From positions 307,942 to 371,941 of the forward strand of contig NZ_KB849994.1 of assembly GCF_000369405.1 (NCBI RefSeq): a stretch of DNA of 64,000 nucleotides. Direction: 5' to 3'. Position numbers and translations under genes: made by a program. This DNA is from Acinetobacter sp. ANC 3929. Its GTDB lineage: Bacteria; Pseudomonadota; Gammaproteobacteria; Pseudomonadales; Moraxellaceae. Positions within the stretch are counted from its first letter, which is position 1; every line of letters begins with the position of its first letter. Of the stretch, positions 1-9,134 are shown one piece after another. The notes under the pieces were generated by a model that saw nothing but the letters and a program-made list of their open reading frames with translations, made no database searches and was not told the DNA's origin.

Positions 1-265
1 CATCACCACCTGTACCCACGATATCGACGAGATGAGGAATATCACTGACATCAATTTTAATCGCGAATTCCCGCATGATACGTGCAGCAGCAGTAATTTC
101 ATCAATACTCTCACCCTTCATGCGCAAACCCATCATTAGTGCACCAATTTGAGCATCTGTGGCTTCACCTTGCATGATACTACGCATGACATCTTCCATT
201 TGTGGCTGGGTCAGATGGATGTTCTTGGTAATGTTATTGAGTGCCTGTTGGATATTCATAGTCAT
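1..265 (-). CDS. trpD: Anthranilate phosphoribosyltransferase, N-terminal part (cut by window edge)
   Basis: Only the first 88 codons are inside the window; the gene runs off the left edge. TrpD transfers the phosphoribosyl group of PRPP to anthranilate, the second step of tryptophan synthesis, in the cytoplasm. The visible part is the helical N-terminal domain (residues about 3-65) followed by the start of the phosphoribosyltransferase domain. It ends in DIVGTGGD, the glycine-rich PRPP-binding loop of the family. Two in-frame ATGs (265 and 259) are possible starts and neither has a strong ribosome site. In Acinetobacter trpD is known next to trpG and trpC; here trpG lies 7.6 kb away and has its own terminator, so trpD must be expressed from a promoter in the 266-628 gap. 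Confidence 0.9.
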   Translation of the reverse strand, partial: MTMNIQQALNNITKNIHLTQPQMEDVMRSIMQGEATDAQIGALMMGLRMKGESIDEITAAARIMREFAIKIDVSDIPHLVDIVGTGGD

Positions 266-628
266 GAGTTACAGCATTAAATGATTAAAAAAATTGAATG
301 AAAGTGGTTAGTGGTGAGGGATAGCTCGGCTTTTTGTGGTGTATGTCCCACACATTAAGGGGGTATGTTAGCAGAAAATAGCTCAAGATTTAGGTTGTGG
401 CTAGAGAGTTTTTAAAATTTTACCCGTTTAAGCAAGTTGGTAAATTTTTGACTGGGAGTGATTGAATGAAAAAGGTTTTATTTTATGAGAGGGTTATTTG
501 AGTTTTTATGATAAATAATCAACCATTTGGTATATATTATTCACACATATCCCTATAAAAAATGTGTATAAATCAAATAAATAAAAGTGGATATATTAGG
601 GCGGTCTTCATTTTAGTCATTCATAAAT
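266..628. other. Divergent intergenic region between trpD and the TonB receptor
   Basis: This 363-base AT-rich gap separates two divergent genes, so it should carry promoters for both. I see no gene, tRNA or strong operator. A search by eye for a Fur box upstream of the receptor found only a poor match near 510-530. Confidence 0.6.
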
Positions 629-3361
629 ATGTATCTAAATTACTTGAAATATCTTGGGGCTGTTAAAAATAAAGGCTGCTTTGTTTTTGTGTTTATTACA
701 TGCCTTCATCCATTAGAGAGCTATGCTGAGACAAATATAGAAAAGCCACAAACAAAGACAACATCGGATAAAGTGGTACATGTTGCGGTCACAGGTTCAC
801 GTATTTCCAAAGCCCAAAAAGATGGTCCAACCAGTGTAACGGTGATTACCGCAGCGGATATTGAAAAGCAGGGCTTTAGCAATGCTTTTGATGCATTAAA
901 CAATCTGACCCAGAATACAGGTTTTGTGCAGGGGGCTGACTATGGTAATACCTTTACGCCAGCGGCCAACGCGATTAGTTTACGAGGTTTGGGGCCGAAT
1001 CATACATTGACTTTGATCAATGGACACCGAGTTGCCGACTATCCTGTGCCATATGATGGTGCTGTGAATTTTGTCAATTTAGCCAATATCCCTACTGCGA
1101 TTATTGACCGTATTGAAATCTTAAACGGTGGTGCTTCAGCGATTTATGGTTCAGATGCGATTGCGGGTGTGGTGAATATTATTCTGAAAAAGAAGACCGA
1201 TGGGACGCAATTTAATATCAAGGCAGGTGGCACTAAAGAAGGTGGTGAAAATTTACGTCTACAATTGAGTGGCAGTAAAACACTGGACAAGCTTAATCTG
1301 GTTTATGGTGTTGAACTGAGTGGGCGCGAACCGATTTGGGCGGCTGACCGAGATTTTATGTCGAGCCGAACGCGTCGAGGGGAAAAGCCAGACACGATCG
1401 TTGGGCGTAAAAATGCCAAGACAGGCCAGTATCTTTCAATTAGTGGCTGTGATGCATTTGATGATCTATTTAAAGGCTCAGTAAAAAATATTGGAAAAGC
1501 GGGAGCAGATAACTGTGCTAGTGGTTTAGCTCGACCGACCTATTGGACTGTTCAAACCAAGAATCGCAGTCAAAATGGCTATCTTGGTTTGGATTATGAA
1601 CTGAATGAAAAAACACAATTATTTGCAGATGTTTTGATTGGTGCCAATCAAATTGAAAATAATACCCGTGGTCCGACATGGACATCTTTAGGTGCAAGTA
1701 GTGGTTATTTCCTAAACCAAGACACAGGAAATTATGAAATCTGGACACGACGTTTTGCACCAGAAGAGTTAGGTGATGTGGAGCAAGCCAATAAAAAATG
1801 GAAAGAACTCTCCTCAAATTTAAACTTTGGTATCCGCGGTGATATTGGAGACAGCAGTTGGCGTTATGAGGCCGCCTATAATGGCTCAATTTATACCAGT
1901 CAATTACGCAAACAAGGTCTGGTTCGCTCGAATGTTGATGAATATTTCTTGGGTCAGCGATTGGGTACTGATCAAGATGGCATTTCGATTTATTCACCGA
2001 ATCTGGATCGTTTAAGTCGACCACTGACCGCCAGTGAGTTTAGAGCGATTTCGGGTACGACAGAAGAAAAAGATAAGTCTTGGGCACAGAGCTTAACTTT
2101 AAGTGCCAATGGTGATGTGTTTGAACTTCCTGCAGGAACGGCCAAGCTTGCTGCTGTGGCAGAAATCGGGCGTCAAGGTTTTACAATTAAACCCGATAAG
2201 GCGGTAGAAAATGGTGACTTCTATAATGCGACTTCCAGTGGCGAATATGGTGGGGCGCGTACCCGCCAAGCGTTAGGTACCGAATTATTCTTACCTTTAG
2301 CCAAGCCACTCAATTTGACCTTATCTGGACGCTATGACCGCTATGCCTTATCAGATAACAGTATTGATAAATTCACATTTGGTTCAGGCTTAGAATTTAG
2401 ACCACATCCAACCTTATTAGTGCGAGGCAACTACGCCACCAGTTTCCGTGCGCCAGATATGAACTATCTGTTTTTAAATAAACAAAGAGGGTATTTCCCA
2501 AGTACCACCGATTATTTACGTTGTAGCCAAACGGGGCAATCATTAGATAAATGTAGCTTTAAAGATTATTCGCCTGGCGCGAACTACACATTAACAGGCA
2601 ACAAAGATTTAAAACCTGAAGAAGGTAAATCTTATGGTGCAGGGTTTGTTTGGTCACCAAGTAATAAGTTTGATATTTCAGTCGATTATTGGGATATCAA
2701 AATTGATAATCTAGTGACCAATTTAAGTGAAGATAAAATTTTACGTTTAGAAGCAGACTGCCGTTTGGGCGCACAAGATATCAACTCGGCACAATGTGTT
2801 GATGCGTTGGCACGTGTAGAGCGCAACCCTACAAATGCAATGGTTGATCCAAATGTGATCAATAATATCAATATTGTACCGATCAATGCAGCCTCAGATC
2901 ATACTCGTGGGATTGATTTCACCAGCAAATGGCGTTGGAAAACAGAAAATCTGGGTAACTTCCTGTGGACGGTGAATTATAGCCGTGTGCTTGAACGTGA
3001 ATATCAACAATCCAAAGATGGCGAGAAAGATAACTATTTAAAAGACTTAACCATTCCAGATTGGCGAGACCGCTTTAATACCAGTCTCAGTTGGAGTCTC
3101 GGTGATTGGGCATCAACCGTATTAGTCAATCGCTATGGCAAGATTCCAAACGGTAATCAAACAGCTTACTTAAGCCCAACTTATTTGGTCAATTGGAGTG
3201 GAACTTATAAAATTTCACCCATGGCCTCTGCATCAATTATTGTGAATAATCTATTTGACAAAGTGAAACACGATGACACAGGCGGATGGCCATATTATCC
3301 AGTAGGATCATATTCACCAATCGGCCGTCAGGGTTGGTTGGAGTTTAATTATAAATTCTAA
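629..3361 (+). CDS. TonB-dependent outer-membrane receptor
   Basis: This 910-residue protein is an outer-membrane gated channel that imports a scarce ligand using energy from TonB-ExbBD. Residues 1-33 look like a signal peptide (hydrophobic stretch, then SYA before the cut). The plug domain follows (about 55-190): VTVITAADIEKQG, ISLRGLG, TLTLINGHRV and GASAIYGSDAIAGVVNI are typical plug motifs. The rest is a 22-strand barrel ending in an aromatic residue (NYKF), as outer-membrane proteins do. The plug style (SRI...SLRGLG) resembles receptors for organic substrates or peptides at least as much as siderophore receptors, and no good Fur box was seen upstream, so iron is not assumed. There is no clear ribosome site before ATG 629. 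A terminator and then a periplasmic aminopeptidase gene follow on the same strand. The ligand cannot be told from sequence. Confidence 0.9.
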   Translation: MYLNYLKYLGAVKNKGCFVFVFITCLHPLESYAETNIEKPQTKTTSDKVVHVAVTGSRISKAQKDGPTSVTVITAADIEKQGFSNAFDALNNLTQNTGFVQGADYGNTFTPAANAISLRGLGPNHTLTLINGHRVADYPVPYDGAVNFVNLANIPTAIIDRIEILNGGASAIYGSDAIAGVVNIILKKKTDGTQFNIKAGGTKEGGENLRLQLSGSKTLDKLNLVYGVELSGREPIWAADRDFMSSRTRRGEKPDTIVGRKNAKTGQYLSISGCDAFDDLFKGSVKNIGKAGADNCASGLARPTYWTVQTKNRSQNGYLGLDYELNEKTQLFADVLIGANQIENNTRGPTWTSLGASSGYFLNQDTGNYEIWTRRFAPEELGDVEQANKKWKELSSNLNFGIRGDIGDSSWRYEAAYNGSIYTSQLRKQGLVRSNVDEYFLGQRLGTDQDGISIYSPNLDRLSRPLTASEFRAISGTTEEKDKSWAQSLTLSANGDVFELPAGTAKLAAVAEIGRQGFTIKPDKAVENGDFYNATSSGEYGGARTRQALGTELFLPLAKPLNLTLSGRYDRYALSDNSIDKFTFGSGLEFRPHPTLLVRGNYATSFRAPDMNYLFLNKQRGYFPSTTDYLRCSQTGQSLDKCSFKDYSPGANYTLTGNKDLKPEEGKSYGAGFVWSPSNKFDISVDYWDIKIDNLVTNLSEDKILRLEADCRLGAQDINSAQCVDALARVERNPTNAMVDPNVINNINIVPINAASDHTRGIDFTSKWRWKTENLGNFLWTVNYSRVLEREYQQSKDGEKDNYLKDLTIPDWRDRFNTSLSWSLGDWASTVLVNRYGKIPNGNQTAYLSPTYLVNWSGTYKISPMASASIIVNNLFDKVKHDDTGGWPYYPVGSYSPIGRQGWLEFNYKF

Positions 3362-3373
3362 CAATGATGTGTG

Positions 3374-3411
3374 GACGCAGCGAAGTGGTACACCATTTGC
3401 TGCGTCTTTTT
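3374..3411 (+). terminator. Intrinsic terminator after the TonB receptor
   Basis: A perfect 8-bp stem, GACGCAGC (3374-3381) with GCTGCGTC (3399-3406), is followed by a T run. The loop can pair further (TGGT/ACCA). It lies between the receptor and the aminopeptidase, so the second gene needs read-through or its own promoter. Confidence 0.85.
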
Positions 3412-3441
3412 ATTTTAAAAACTACAGAGGACAGATCTCCT

Positions 3442-6141
3442 ATGTTGGTCAAACCTTCATTTAAAAAACAATTGCTACTTACAACATTACTTTCATTATC
3501 TGCAACACAGATTTTTGCATCAAATAGCAATGAACAAATTCCAATCGGCAAATTACCTGAATGGGCCATACCTGAATCTTATGATTTAGATTTTAAAATT
3601 GATCCTGCACAAAAAAGTTATAGCGGTAAAACTACAATCCATTTAAAACTGACCCAAGCAACCGATCATGTTTGGATTCATGGTAAATCTTTATCGGTAA
3701 AAGATGCCAACATCCTATCCGCAACCGGGCAGAAAACCACGGCCAAATATGAGCAAGCTTCAGAAGTCGATGGAGTCAGTGTAATTAAATTTGCCAAGAC
3801 ACTTCCCGCAGGACAATACCGCTTAGTATTGGATTTCAATGCGGATTATGATCAGCAACTGGATGGTATTTATAAAATTGAATTTGAGGGTAAACCTTAT
3901 GTCATGACTCAAATGGAGGCGATCAGCGCACGTCAATCTTTTCCATCATTTGATGAGCCGCGCTTTAAAACACCCTTTAGTATTCGCTTAACCATACCAA
4001 ACAAATATTCAGGTTTTGCCAATACCAATCAAGTCTCTGAACAGGCCGAAAAATCGGGGTGGAAAACTTTAAGCTTTGCAGCGACCAAACCGCTACCAAC
4101 TTATCTACTTGCACTGGCGGTTGGCCCTTGGCAAGTACAACAAGGTCCTGATATTGGTGCGACTGAGTGGCGTAAAGAGGCGATCAAATTACGAGGTCTT
4201 GCACCTGATGGTAAGGCTGAAAAAATGCAGCAGGCTTTATCGGAAACCCCTGCAATTTTAAAAACATTAGAAGATTATTTTGCATTCGGATATCCCTTCG
4301 ACAAATTAGACTTACTTGCTGCACCTGATTTTGCTGCGGGTGCAATGGAAAATCCTGGGTTGATTACCTTTAGAGATTATTTGATGCTGCTAGACAAAGA
4401 CTCTCCAGTGTCTTTTGTACAGAGTTCATTTAATGTCAATGCACATGAGTTGGCACATCAATGGTTTGGGGATGTGGTGACCATGCCGTGGTGGGATGAT
4501 CTGTGGTTGAATGAATCTTTTGCTACGTGGATGCAAAGTAAAATCACCCAACAATTACATCCTGAATTTAACGCTGATCTTGAACGTGTCGCTGATACTG
4601 CAGGCGCAATGAAAAGCGATAGTTTGGTCAGTGTACGCCGTATCCGTCAGCCAATTTTAAGTAATGCGGATATTCAAACGGCTTTTGATGGTATTACTTA
4701 TCAAAAAGGTGCAGCTGTTTTAAATATGTTTGAAAGTTATTTAGGCGAGGAAAAATTCAAACAAGGGGTAAGAAACTATATTAAAAAGCATCAGTATGGC
4801 AGTGCCACAGCCAATGACTTAATTAGTTCCCTCGCACAACAGTCTGGTCAAGCTGAGCACTTTAGCAAAGCGGTAAAAAGTTTCATTGATCAACCAGGCG
4901 TACCTTTGCTGAATACTTCATTGCAGCAACAAGGTAATAAAGTCTTTTTAAATGTGAAACAAACGCGCTATCTCCCTGTCGGTTCAAAAGGGGATGCGAA
5001 CAGTCTTTGGGGCGTACCATTGTGTGTGCGTTACGAAGTGCCAAATGCAGCGAGTAAAGTTCAATGTGAACTGGTTGACCAAGCTGAAGCCAAAATTGAA
5101 CTCAAAGGTGCAACGATGAAGAGTTGGTATATTCCAAATGCTGATGCGGCAGGCTATTACCAATTTAGTTTACCTGAACCAGAGCTTGCTCGTCTGACTG
5201 CGGCGACAGAGAAGCTTTCTAACACTGAACAATTGGCTTACGCCTATGCTATTTCAGCAGCATTTAACCATGGCGATATTAATTTGTTGGCGGTGGTGGA
5301 TGTGGCGAAGAAATTTGCTCACTCGAACAGCCGCCAAATTAGTACAGCATTGTTTCAGCAGCTTAGCGTTATACAACGTCATGTGTTGAAGACCGAGGTA
5401 GAACGTGAACACTTAAGAAAGATTTTGGCGAATTTGTATTTACCAAAATTGAATCAGTTGGGTTATACCAATAAATCAGGTGAGTCTGCCGAAGACAGTT
5501 TATGGCGGAGTGAGTTGGCGCAGTTCCTTGCACTGGAAATTCAGGTGCCAGAAGTTCGTCAAAAACTCTTAAAGCAATCGGATGCTTTATTTGAACAGAA
5601 GCAACTGAACTTTGCTCAGCTCACACCAGAATTATTACCGACGATTTTGGCGGTACGTGTCCAAGAAAAAGGACAGCCTACATTTGACCGTTTAGTTGGC
5701 GAATTACAACGTATCACGCAACCGACCCAACGTTTGGCGATTCTCACTGCTTTAGGCTCCGCAAATCAGGTGGAAACACGTCAGCAGGCCCGTCAGTTAG
5801 TTTTAGACCCACGTGTGAAAGTCGGTGAAGTACGTACCGTAATTAATTCAATCAATAGCTATAGTGGCGAACAAGGTGGACTCTGGACATGGTTTAAGAC
5901 CAATCACGATGCTGTGTTTGATCGTTTAGGTAAATCTTCTGCAGGACGCTTCCCCGCATTGTTTAGTGGTGCAGCATGTTCACAACAAGAAGCGACACAG
6001 TTGAATGCTTTCTTTGCACCGAGAACCAAAGAACTGGTCGGGGTTGAGCGCGGTTTAAATCAAACCAAGGAGCGTATCCAACTCTGTGAGTCTTTAGTCG
6101 CAAAACAAGATGGTTCGCTTGTACAACAACTGAAATTATAA
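3442..6141 (+). CDS. M1-family zinc aminopeptidase, exported
   Basis: This is an 899-residue metallo-aminopeptidase that removes N-terminal residues from peptides. The exopeptidase motif GAMEN is at 300-304, and the zinc site is HELAH (335-339) with the second glutamate at 358 in NESFA. The catalytic core is complete, followed by the long helical C-terminal region usual for the family. The N-terminus (MLVKPSFKKQLLLTTLLSLS, then ATQIFA) is a signal peptide, so it acts in the periplasm or outside the cell. The frame is open upstream to 3364, but ATG 3442 has an AGAGGA ribosome site and begins the signal peptide, so it is chosen. It follows a TonB receptor and precedes, convergently, a cystine symporter, which suggests peptide scavenging as an inferred role. 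Confidence 0.92.
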   Translation: MLVKPSFKKQLLLTTLLSLSATQIFASNSNEQIPIGKLPEWAIPESYDLDFKIDPAQKSYSGKTTIHLKLTQATDHVWIHGKSLSVKDANILSATGQKTTAKYEQASEVDGVSVIKFAKTLPAGQYRLVLDFNADYDQQLDGIYKIEFEGKPYVMTQMEAISARQSFPSFDEPRFKTPFSIRLTIPNKYSGFANTNQVSEQAEKSGWKTLSFAATKPLPTYLLALAVGPWQVQQGPDIGATEWRKEAIKLRGLAPDGKAEKMQQALSETPAILKTLEDYFAFGYPFDKLDLLAAPDFAAGAMENPGLITFRDYLMLLDKDSPVSFVQSSFNVNAHELAHQWFGDVVTMPWWDDLWLNESFATWMQSKITQQLHPEFNADLERVADTAGAMKSDSLVSVRRIRQPILSNADIQTAFDGITYQKGAAVLNMFESYLGEEKFKQGVRNYIKKHQYGSATANDLISSLAQQSGQAEHFSKAVKSFIDQPGVPLLNTSLQQQGNKVFLNVKQTRYLPVGSKGDANSLWGVPLCVRYEVPNAASKVQCELVDQAEAKIELKGATMKSWYIPNADAAGYYQFSLPEPELARLTAATEKLSNTEQLAYAYAISAAFNHGDINLLAVVDVAKKFAHSNSRQISTALFQQLSVIQRHVLKTEVEREHLRKILANLYLPKLNQLGYTNKSGESAEDSLWRSELAQFLALEIQVPEVRQKLLKQSDALFEQKQLNFAQLTPELLPTILAVRVQEKGQPTFDRLVGELQRITQPTQRLAILTALGSANQVETRQQARQLVLDPRVKVGEVRTVINSINSYSGEQGGLWTWFKTNHDAVFDRLGKSSAGRFPALFSGAACSQQEATQLNAFFAPRTKELVGVERGLNQTKERIQLCESLVAKQDGSLVQQLKL

Positions 6142-6154
6142 TTAATTCAATCAT

Positions 6155-6186
6155 AAAAAAGCCAACGATCATGCGTTGGCTTTTTT
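6155..6186. terminator. Bidirectional terminator between aminopeptidase and tcyP
   Basis: Stem GCCAACG/CGTTGGC is flanked by an A run on the left and a T run on the right, so it can end both convergent transcripts. Confidence 0.9.
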
Positions 6187-6199
6187 ATTTTAATAGGGC

Positions 6200-7564
6200 T
6201 TAAGCATCATTATCTGGTTGCGGATTTCTGACACCGAGCAATTGACTGGTTGCAGTGCCTGCAGTCATCGAACCGTTAACGTTTAAAGCCGTACGGCCCA
6301 TATCAATCAATGGCTCAATTGAAATCAGTAAGGCGACTAAAGTAATCGGTAAGCCCATTGCTGGGAGGACGATTAAAGCGGCGAAGGTTGCACCACCACC
6401 AACGCCAGCAACACCAATTGAACTAAGGGTCACGACGACAACCAACTGGGCAATCCATAATGGGTCAAGTGGATTAATGCCGACTGTTGGTGCAACCATC
6501 ACGGCAAGCATCGCAGGGTATAAACCTGCACAACCATTTTGACCAATCGTCGCACCAAATGAAGCAGAGAAGCTGGCGATACCTTCAGGTACACCCAATT
6601 GTTTGGTTTGTGCTTCGATATTGAGTGGAATACTCGCGGCACTTGAACGACTGGTAAATGCGAAAGTTAAAACAGGAAAAACCTTCTTGAAAAAGTCGAT
6701 TGGATTGACACGTACAAATAGCAAAATTAGTGCATGTACGAGGAACATAATCGCAAGGCCAAGATAAGATGCGACGAGGAATTCACCCAGCTTGACAATG
6801 TCGGCTACGTTTGCTGTTGCCACCATTTTAGTCATCAATGCCAATACACCATAAGGCGTAAATTGCATCACCAAGCGGACCAGACTAATCACCAATGCTT
6901 GTAGTGCTTCAATTCCATGTCTGATTCTTTCACCATTAACGGTGTCCTTATCCATCAGTTTTAAGGCTGCTACACCTAAAAACGCAGAGAAAATCACAAC
7001 ACTGATAATTGCAGTAGGGCGAACACCTGTTAAATCAGCAAATGGGTTTTGAGGGAATAGCGAAAGCAATAATTTGGGAACGTCTAAATCTGTTACTTGT
7101 CCAATGTACTGGCTTTGAATGGTCGCTAGGCGTGCTGCTTCTTTGGTACCTTGTACCAATCCTTCAGCGGTTAAGCCAAATAAGTTGGTAATCCCAGCAC
7201 CGACAAGTGCCGCAATAGCCGTTGTGACGAGCAAGATACCGATCACGAGTACACTGATTTTTCCAAGAGAAGTGGTTTGGTGTAACTTCACCACTGCACT
7301 TAAAATTGAAATGAAAATCAGAGGCATGATCACCATTTGTAATAGTTGTACATAACCATTACCAACAAGGTTAATCCATGCAATTGAATGCTCAATAACA
7401 GGGTTGTCACCATAGATCGCTTTCAGTGCTAAACCAAAAAAGATACCTGCGATCATACCGATCAGAACTTTTTTGGAGAGACTCCAATCTTTACGATAGC
7501 TAAAAAACAATCCTGCCATGAGCAGGACGAAAACAATAATATTCAATAAAACCAAGGTATTCAC
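6200..7564 (-). CDS. tcyP: L-cystine sodium/proton symporter TcyP (YdjN)
   Basis: This 454-residue inner-membrane carrier belongs to the dicarboxylate/amino acid:cation symporter family. It matches E. coli YdjN/TcyP closely along its length, including the start ([20 protein letters not shown]), [38 protein letters not shown] and the C-terminal [15 protein letters not shown] motif of the substrate and ion site. TcyP takes up cystine as a sulfur source. The start codon is GTG at 7564, with AGGATAAC as ribosome site; no upstream ATG fits. It stands alone, between a bidirectional terminator and a roughly 300-base upstream region. Together with the adjacent exported aminopeptidase it suggests use of sulfur-rich peptides, but this link is inference. 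Confidence 0.92.
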   Translation of the reverse strand: MNTLVLLNIIVFVLLMAGLFFSYRKDWSLSKKVLIGMIAGIFFGLALKAIYGDNPVIEHSIAWINLVGNGYVQLLQMVIMPLIFISILSAVVKLHQTTSLGKISVLVIGILLVTTAIAALVGAGITNLFGLTAEGLVQGTKEAARLATIQSQYIGQVTDLDVPKLLLSLFPQNPFADLTGVRPTAIISVVIFSAFLGVAALKLMDKDTVNGERIRHGIEALQALVISLVRLVMQFTPYGVLALMTKMVATANVADIVKLGEFLVASYLGLAIMFLVHALILLFVRVNPIDFFKKVFPVLTFAFTSRSSAASIPLNIEAQTKQLGVPEGIASFSASFGATIGQNGCAGLYPAMLAVMVAPTVGINPLDPLWIAQLVVVVTLSSIGVAGVGGGATFAALIVLPAMGLPITLVALLISIEPLIDMGRTALNVNGSMTAGTATSQLLGVRNPQPDNDA

Positions 7565-7861
7565 AATAGGTTATCCTGATAAATCATTCAGGGGGGAATG
7601 CTAAGAACAATGACTTAGATTCTATCATCCAGCCGCCCTGAAACTTAATCATTCCTATGACTATAGTTAATCTAAAAAAGTAAAAAGCAATTCACGCTGC
7701 TAGAAAACACGTATTGAACTTACTTTTTATAACGTGTGAAAAGTGGATTAATTATTGAAAAAGAATGACTTGTTTTAAATGTATTTTTTCACTTTTATTT
7801 TAATGCTGTAAATTTATGCAGTATGTATGAGTTGTATATTGTTTTTATATGTTCAAAATAA
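7565..7861. other. Intergenic region upstream of tcyP
   Basis: An AT-rich stretch of about 300 bases that should contain the tcyP promoter (minus strand). A short inverted repeat, ACACGT/ACGTGT, lies near 7706-7737. I see no gene here. Confidence 0.5.
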
Positions 7862-7893
7862 AAACAGCCTATTCATAAAAAATAGGCTGTTTA
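7862..7893 (-). terminator. Intrinsic terminator of trpG
   Basis: AACAGCCTATT pairs with AATAGGCTGTT, and the minus strand continues into a T-rich run. It lies 28 bases after the trpG stop, making trpG a single-gene transcript here. Confidence 0.85.
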
Positions 7894-7920
7894 AAGATGA
7901 AGTATGGTTAAGTCTTGAGA

Positions 7921-8505
7921 TTAAGCATAAATATCTAAGAAGTTTTTGAAAATTTGATGGCCATGTTCACTTAAAATAGACTCAGGGTGGAATTGGACAC
8001 CTTCCACAGGCAGTGTTTTATGTCTGACACCCATGATTTCTTCAATCGTACCATCTGTTTGATTGGTCCAGCAGGTGACTTCTAGGCATTCAGGCAAAGT
8101 TTCTTGTTCAATCACGAGTGAATGATAACGTGTCGCTGCAAAAGGCGAAGGCAAGTTGCTAAAAATTCCTTTGTCGCTATGGTGCATGTCGGATAGGCGA
8201 CCATGCATCACTGTTTTAGCACGAATGATGTTGCCACCAAAGGCTTGACCAATTGCTTGATGGCCTAAACAGACACCCAATAACGGAATTTTGCCAGCAA
8301 AGTGATTGATGGCTGGAATTGAGATACCTGCTTCACTTGGGGAACAAGGGCCAGGACCAATGACCAGATATTTTGGCTGCCATCGTTCAATATCCTCTAA
8401 TGTCACTTGATCATTACGAACAACTTTTACTTCTTGATTCAACTCGCCAAAGTATTGAACGATGTTGTAAGTAAATGAGTCATAATTGTCAATCATTAGA
8501 AGCAT
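7921..8505 (-). CDS. trpG: Anthranilate synthase component II (glutamine amidotransferase)
   Basis: This 194-residue class I glutamine amidotransferase supplies ammonia from glutamine to anthranilate synthase TrpE. In Acinetobacter the same subunit is thought to serve p-aminobenzoate synthase as well. It begins [20 protein letters not shown], has the oxyanion motif IGPGPCSP, the nucleophile motif [11 protein letters not shown] and the catalytic His-Glu in [10 protein letters not shown], so the catalytic triad is complete. The open frame extends nine codons upstream (to 8532), but ATG 8505 has an AAAAGGTT ribosome site and matches family starts. The gene is followed by its own terminator and not by trpD, unlike the linked trpGDC cluster described in Acinetobacter. 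Confidence 0.95.
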   Translation of the reverse strand: MLLMIDNYDSFTYNIVQYFGELNQEVKVVRNDQVTLEDIERWQPKYLVIGPGPCSPSEAGISIPAINHFAGKIPLLGVCLGHQAIGQAFGGNIIRAKTVMHGRLSDMHHSDKGIFSNLPSPFAATRYHSLVIEQETLPECLEVTCWTNQTDGTIEEIMGVRHKTLPVEGVQFHPESILSEHGHQIFKNFLDIYA

Positions 8506-8859
8506 GATTATAACCTTTTGAAAAATATGCACTTAATTGTGCTATTGAATTCGATAAACTGATCTGAACGCTATACGATTTCATCTATCTTTAACAGGAG
8601 AAGGATTATTCTAGCGATAGCGGGAAATCATCATATCAAAACCGATCATTAATGTGGAAAGTTTTGAAACAAAGCGTGGGTTGGAATCAGCTCGATATTC
8701 TTGCTTTGAAATACCTGCTTAATTGAGAATAAATTTTTGTAATTGAAAGGCTTGGTAAAAAAACATGAAAGTGAATCTAAAGTCTAAATGAATTGATTGG
8801 AATGATCTTGAAAAGAATGATATAAAAAGCCAATTTATGCTAAGAATAATAGCGTAATT

Positions 8860-8876
8860 GGCACTACATTGGTTCT
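8860..8876 (+). promoter_or_regulatory. NtrC-like enhancer site 1 upstream of glnA
   Basis: GGCACTACATTGGTTCT resembles the NtrC dyad TGCACY-N5-RGTGCA with three mismatches in the conserved positions. It is exactly 30 bp from site 2, so both would be on the same DNA face. A third weak match lies at about 8925-8941. Confidence 0.5.
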
Positions 8877-8889
8877 TTGTTATATGTAT

Positions 8890-8906
8890 TGCACTATTTT
8901 GGTTCA
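8890..8906 (+). promoter_or_regulatory. NtrC-like enhancer site 2 upstream of glnA
   Basis: TGCACTATTTTGGTTCA matches the NtrC dyad TGCACY-N5-RGTGCA with one mismatch. It lies about 180 bp before the predicted sigma-54 start, a workable enhancer distance. The surrounding 8506-9134 gap (about 630 bases) has no gene and appears to be the glnA control region. Confidence 0.65.
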
Positions 8907-9052
8907 TTTTGTCTTTTTTAGGGACGCGCCAAAATAGGAATGTGTAAATATGGTGCGTTTTTGGATATAAGCATTATAGTAGACATAGGACATGGAGCTT
9001 AAAGCATTTTTTCTGCAAAGAATTTCAATGTTTTAGGTATGCTTTAAAATTG

Positions 9053-9069
9053 TTGGTATGATAATTGCT
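9053..9069 (+). promoter_or_regulatory. Sigma-54 promoter of glnA
   Basis: TTGGTATGATAATTGCT has the invariant GG (9055-9056) and GC (9067-9068) separated by exactly 10 bases, as sigma-54 requires. Transcription would start near 9080, about 55 bases before the glnA start codon. Confidence 0.8.
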
Positions 9070-9134
9070 AATTAGATATCAACAACTAACACGCACTTAA
9101 CAGGTGCATAGAAATTTCATTGGAGCAAATGAGC

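Noticed and set aside
500..560. Possible Fur box before the TonB receptor
   Set aside because: The best alignment has only about 8 of 19 matches, so iron control is not supported.
1518..2024. 168-codon minus-strand frame inside the TonB receptor
   Set aside because: Antisense to a clear family protein, with no ribosome site and odd His- and Ser-rich composition.
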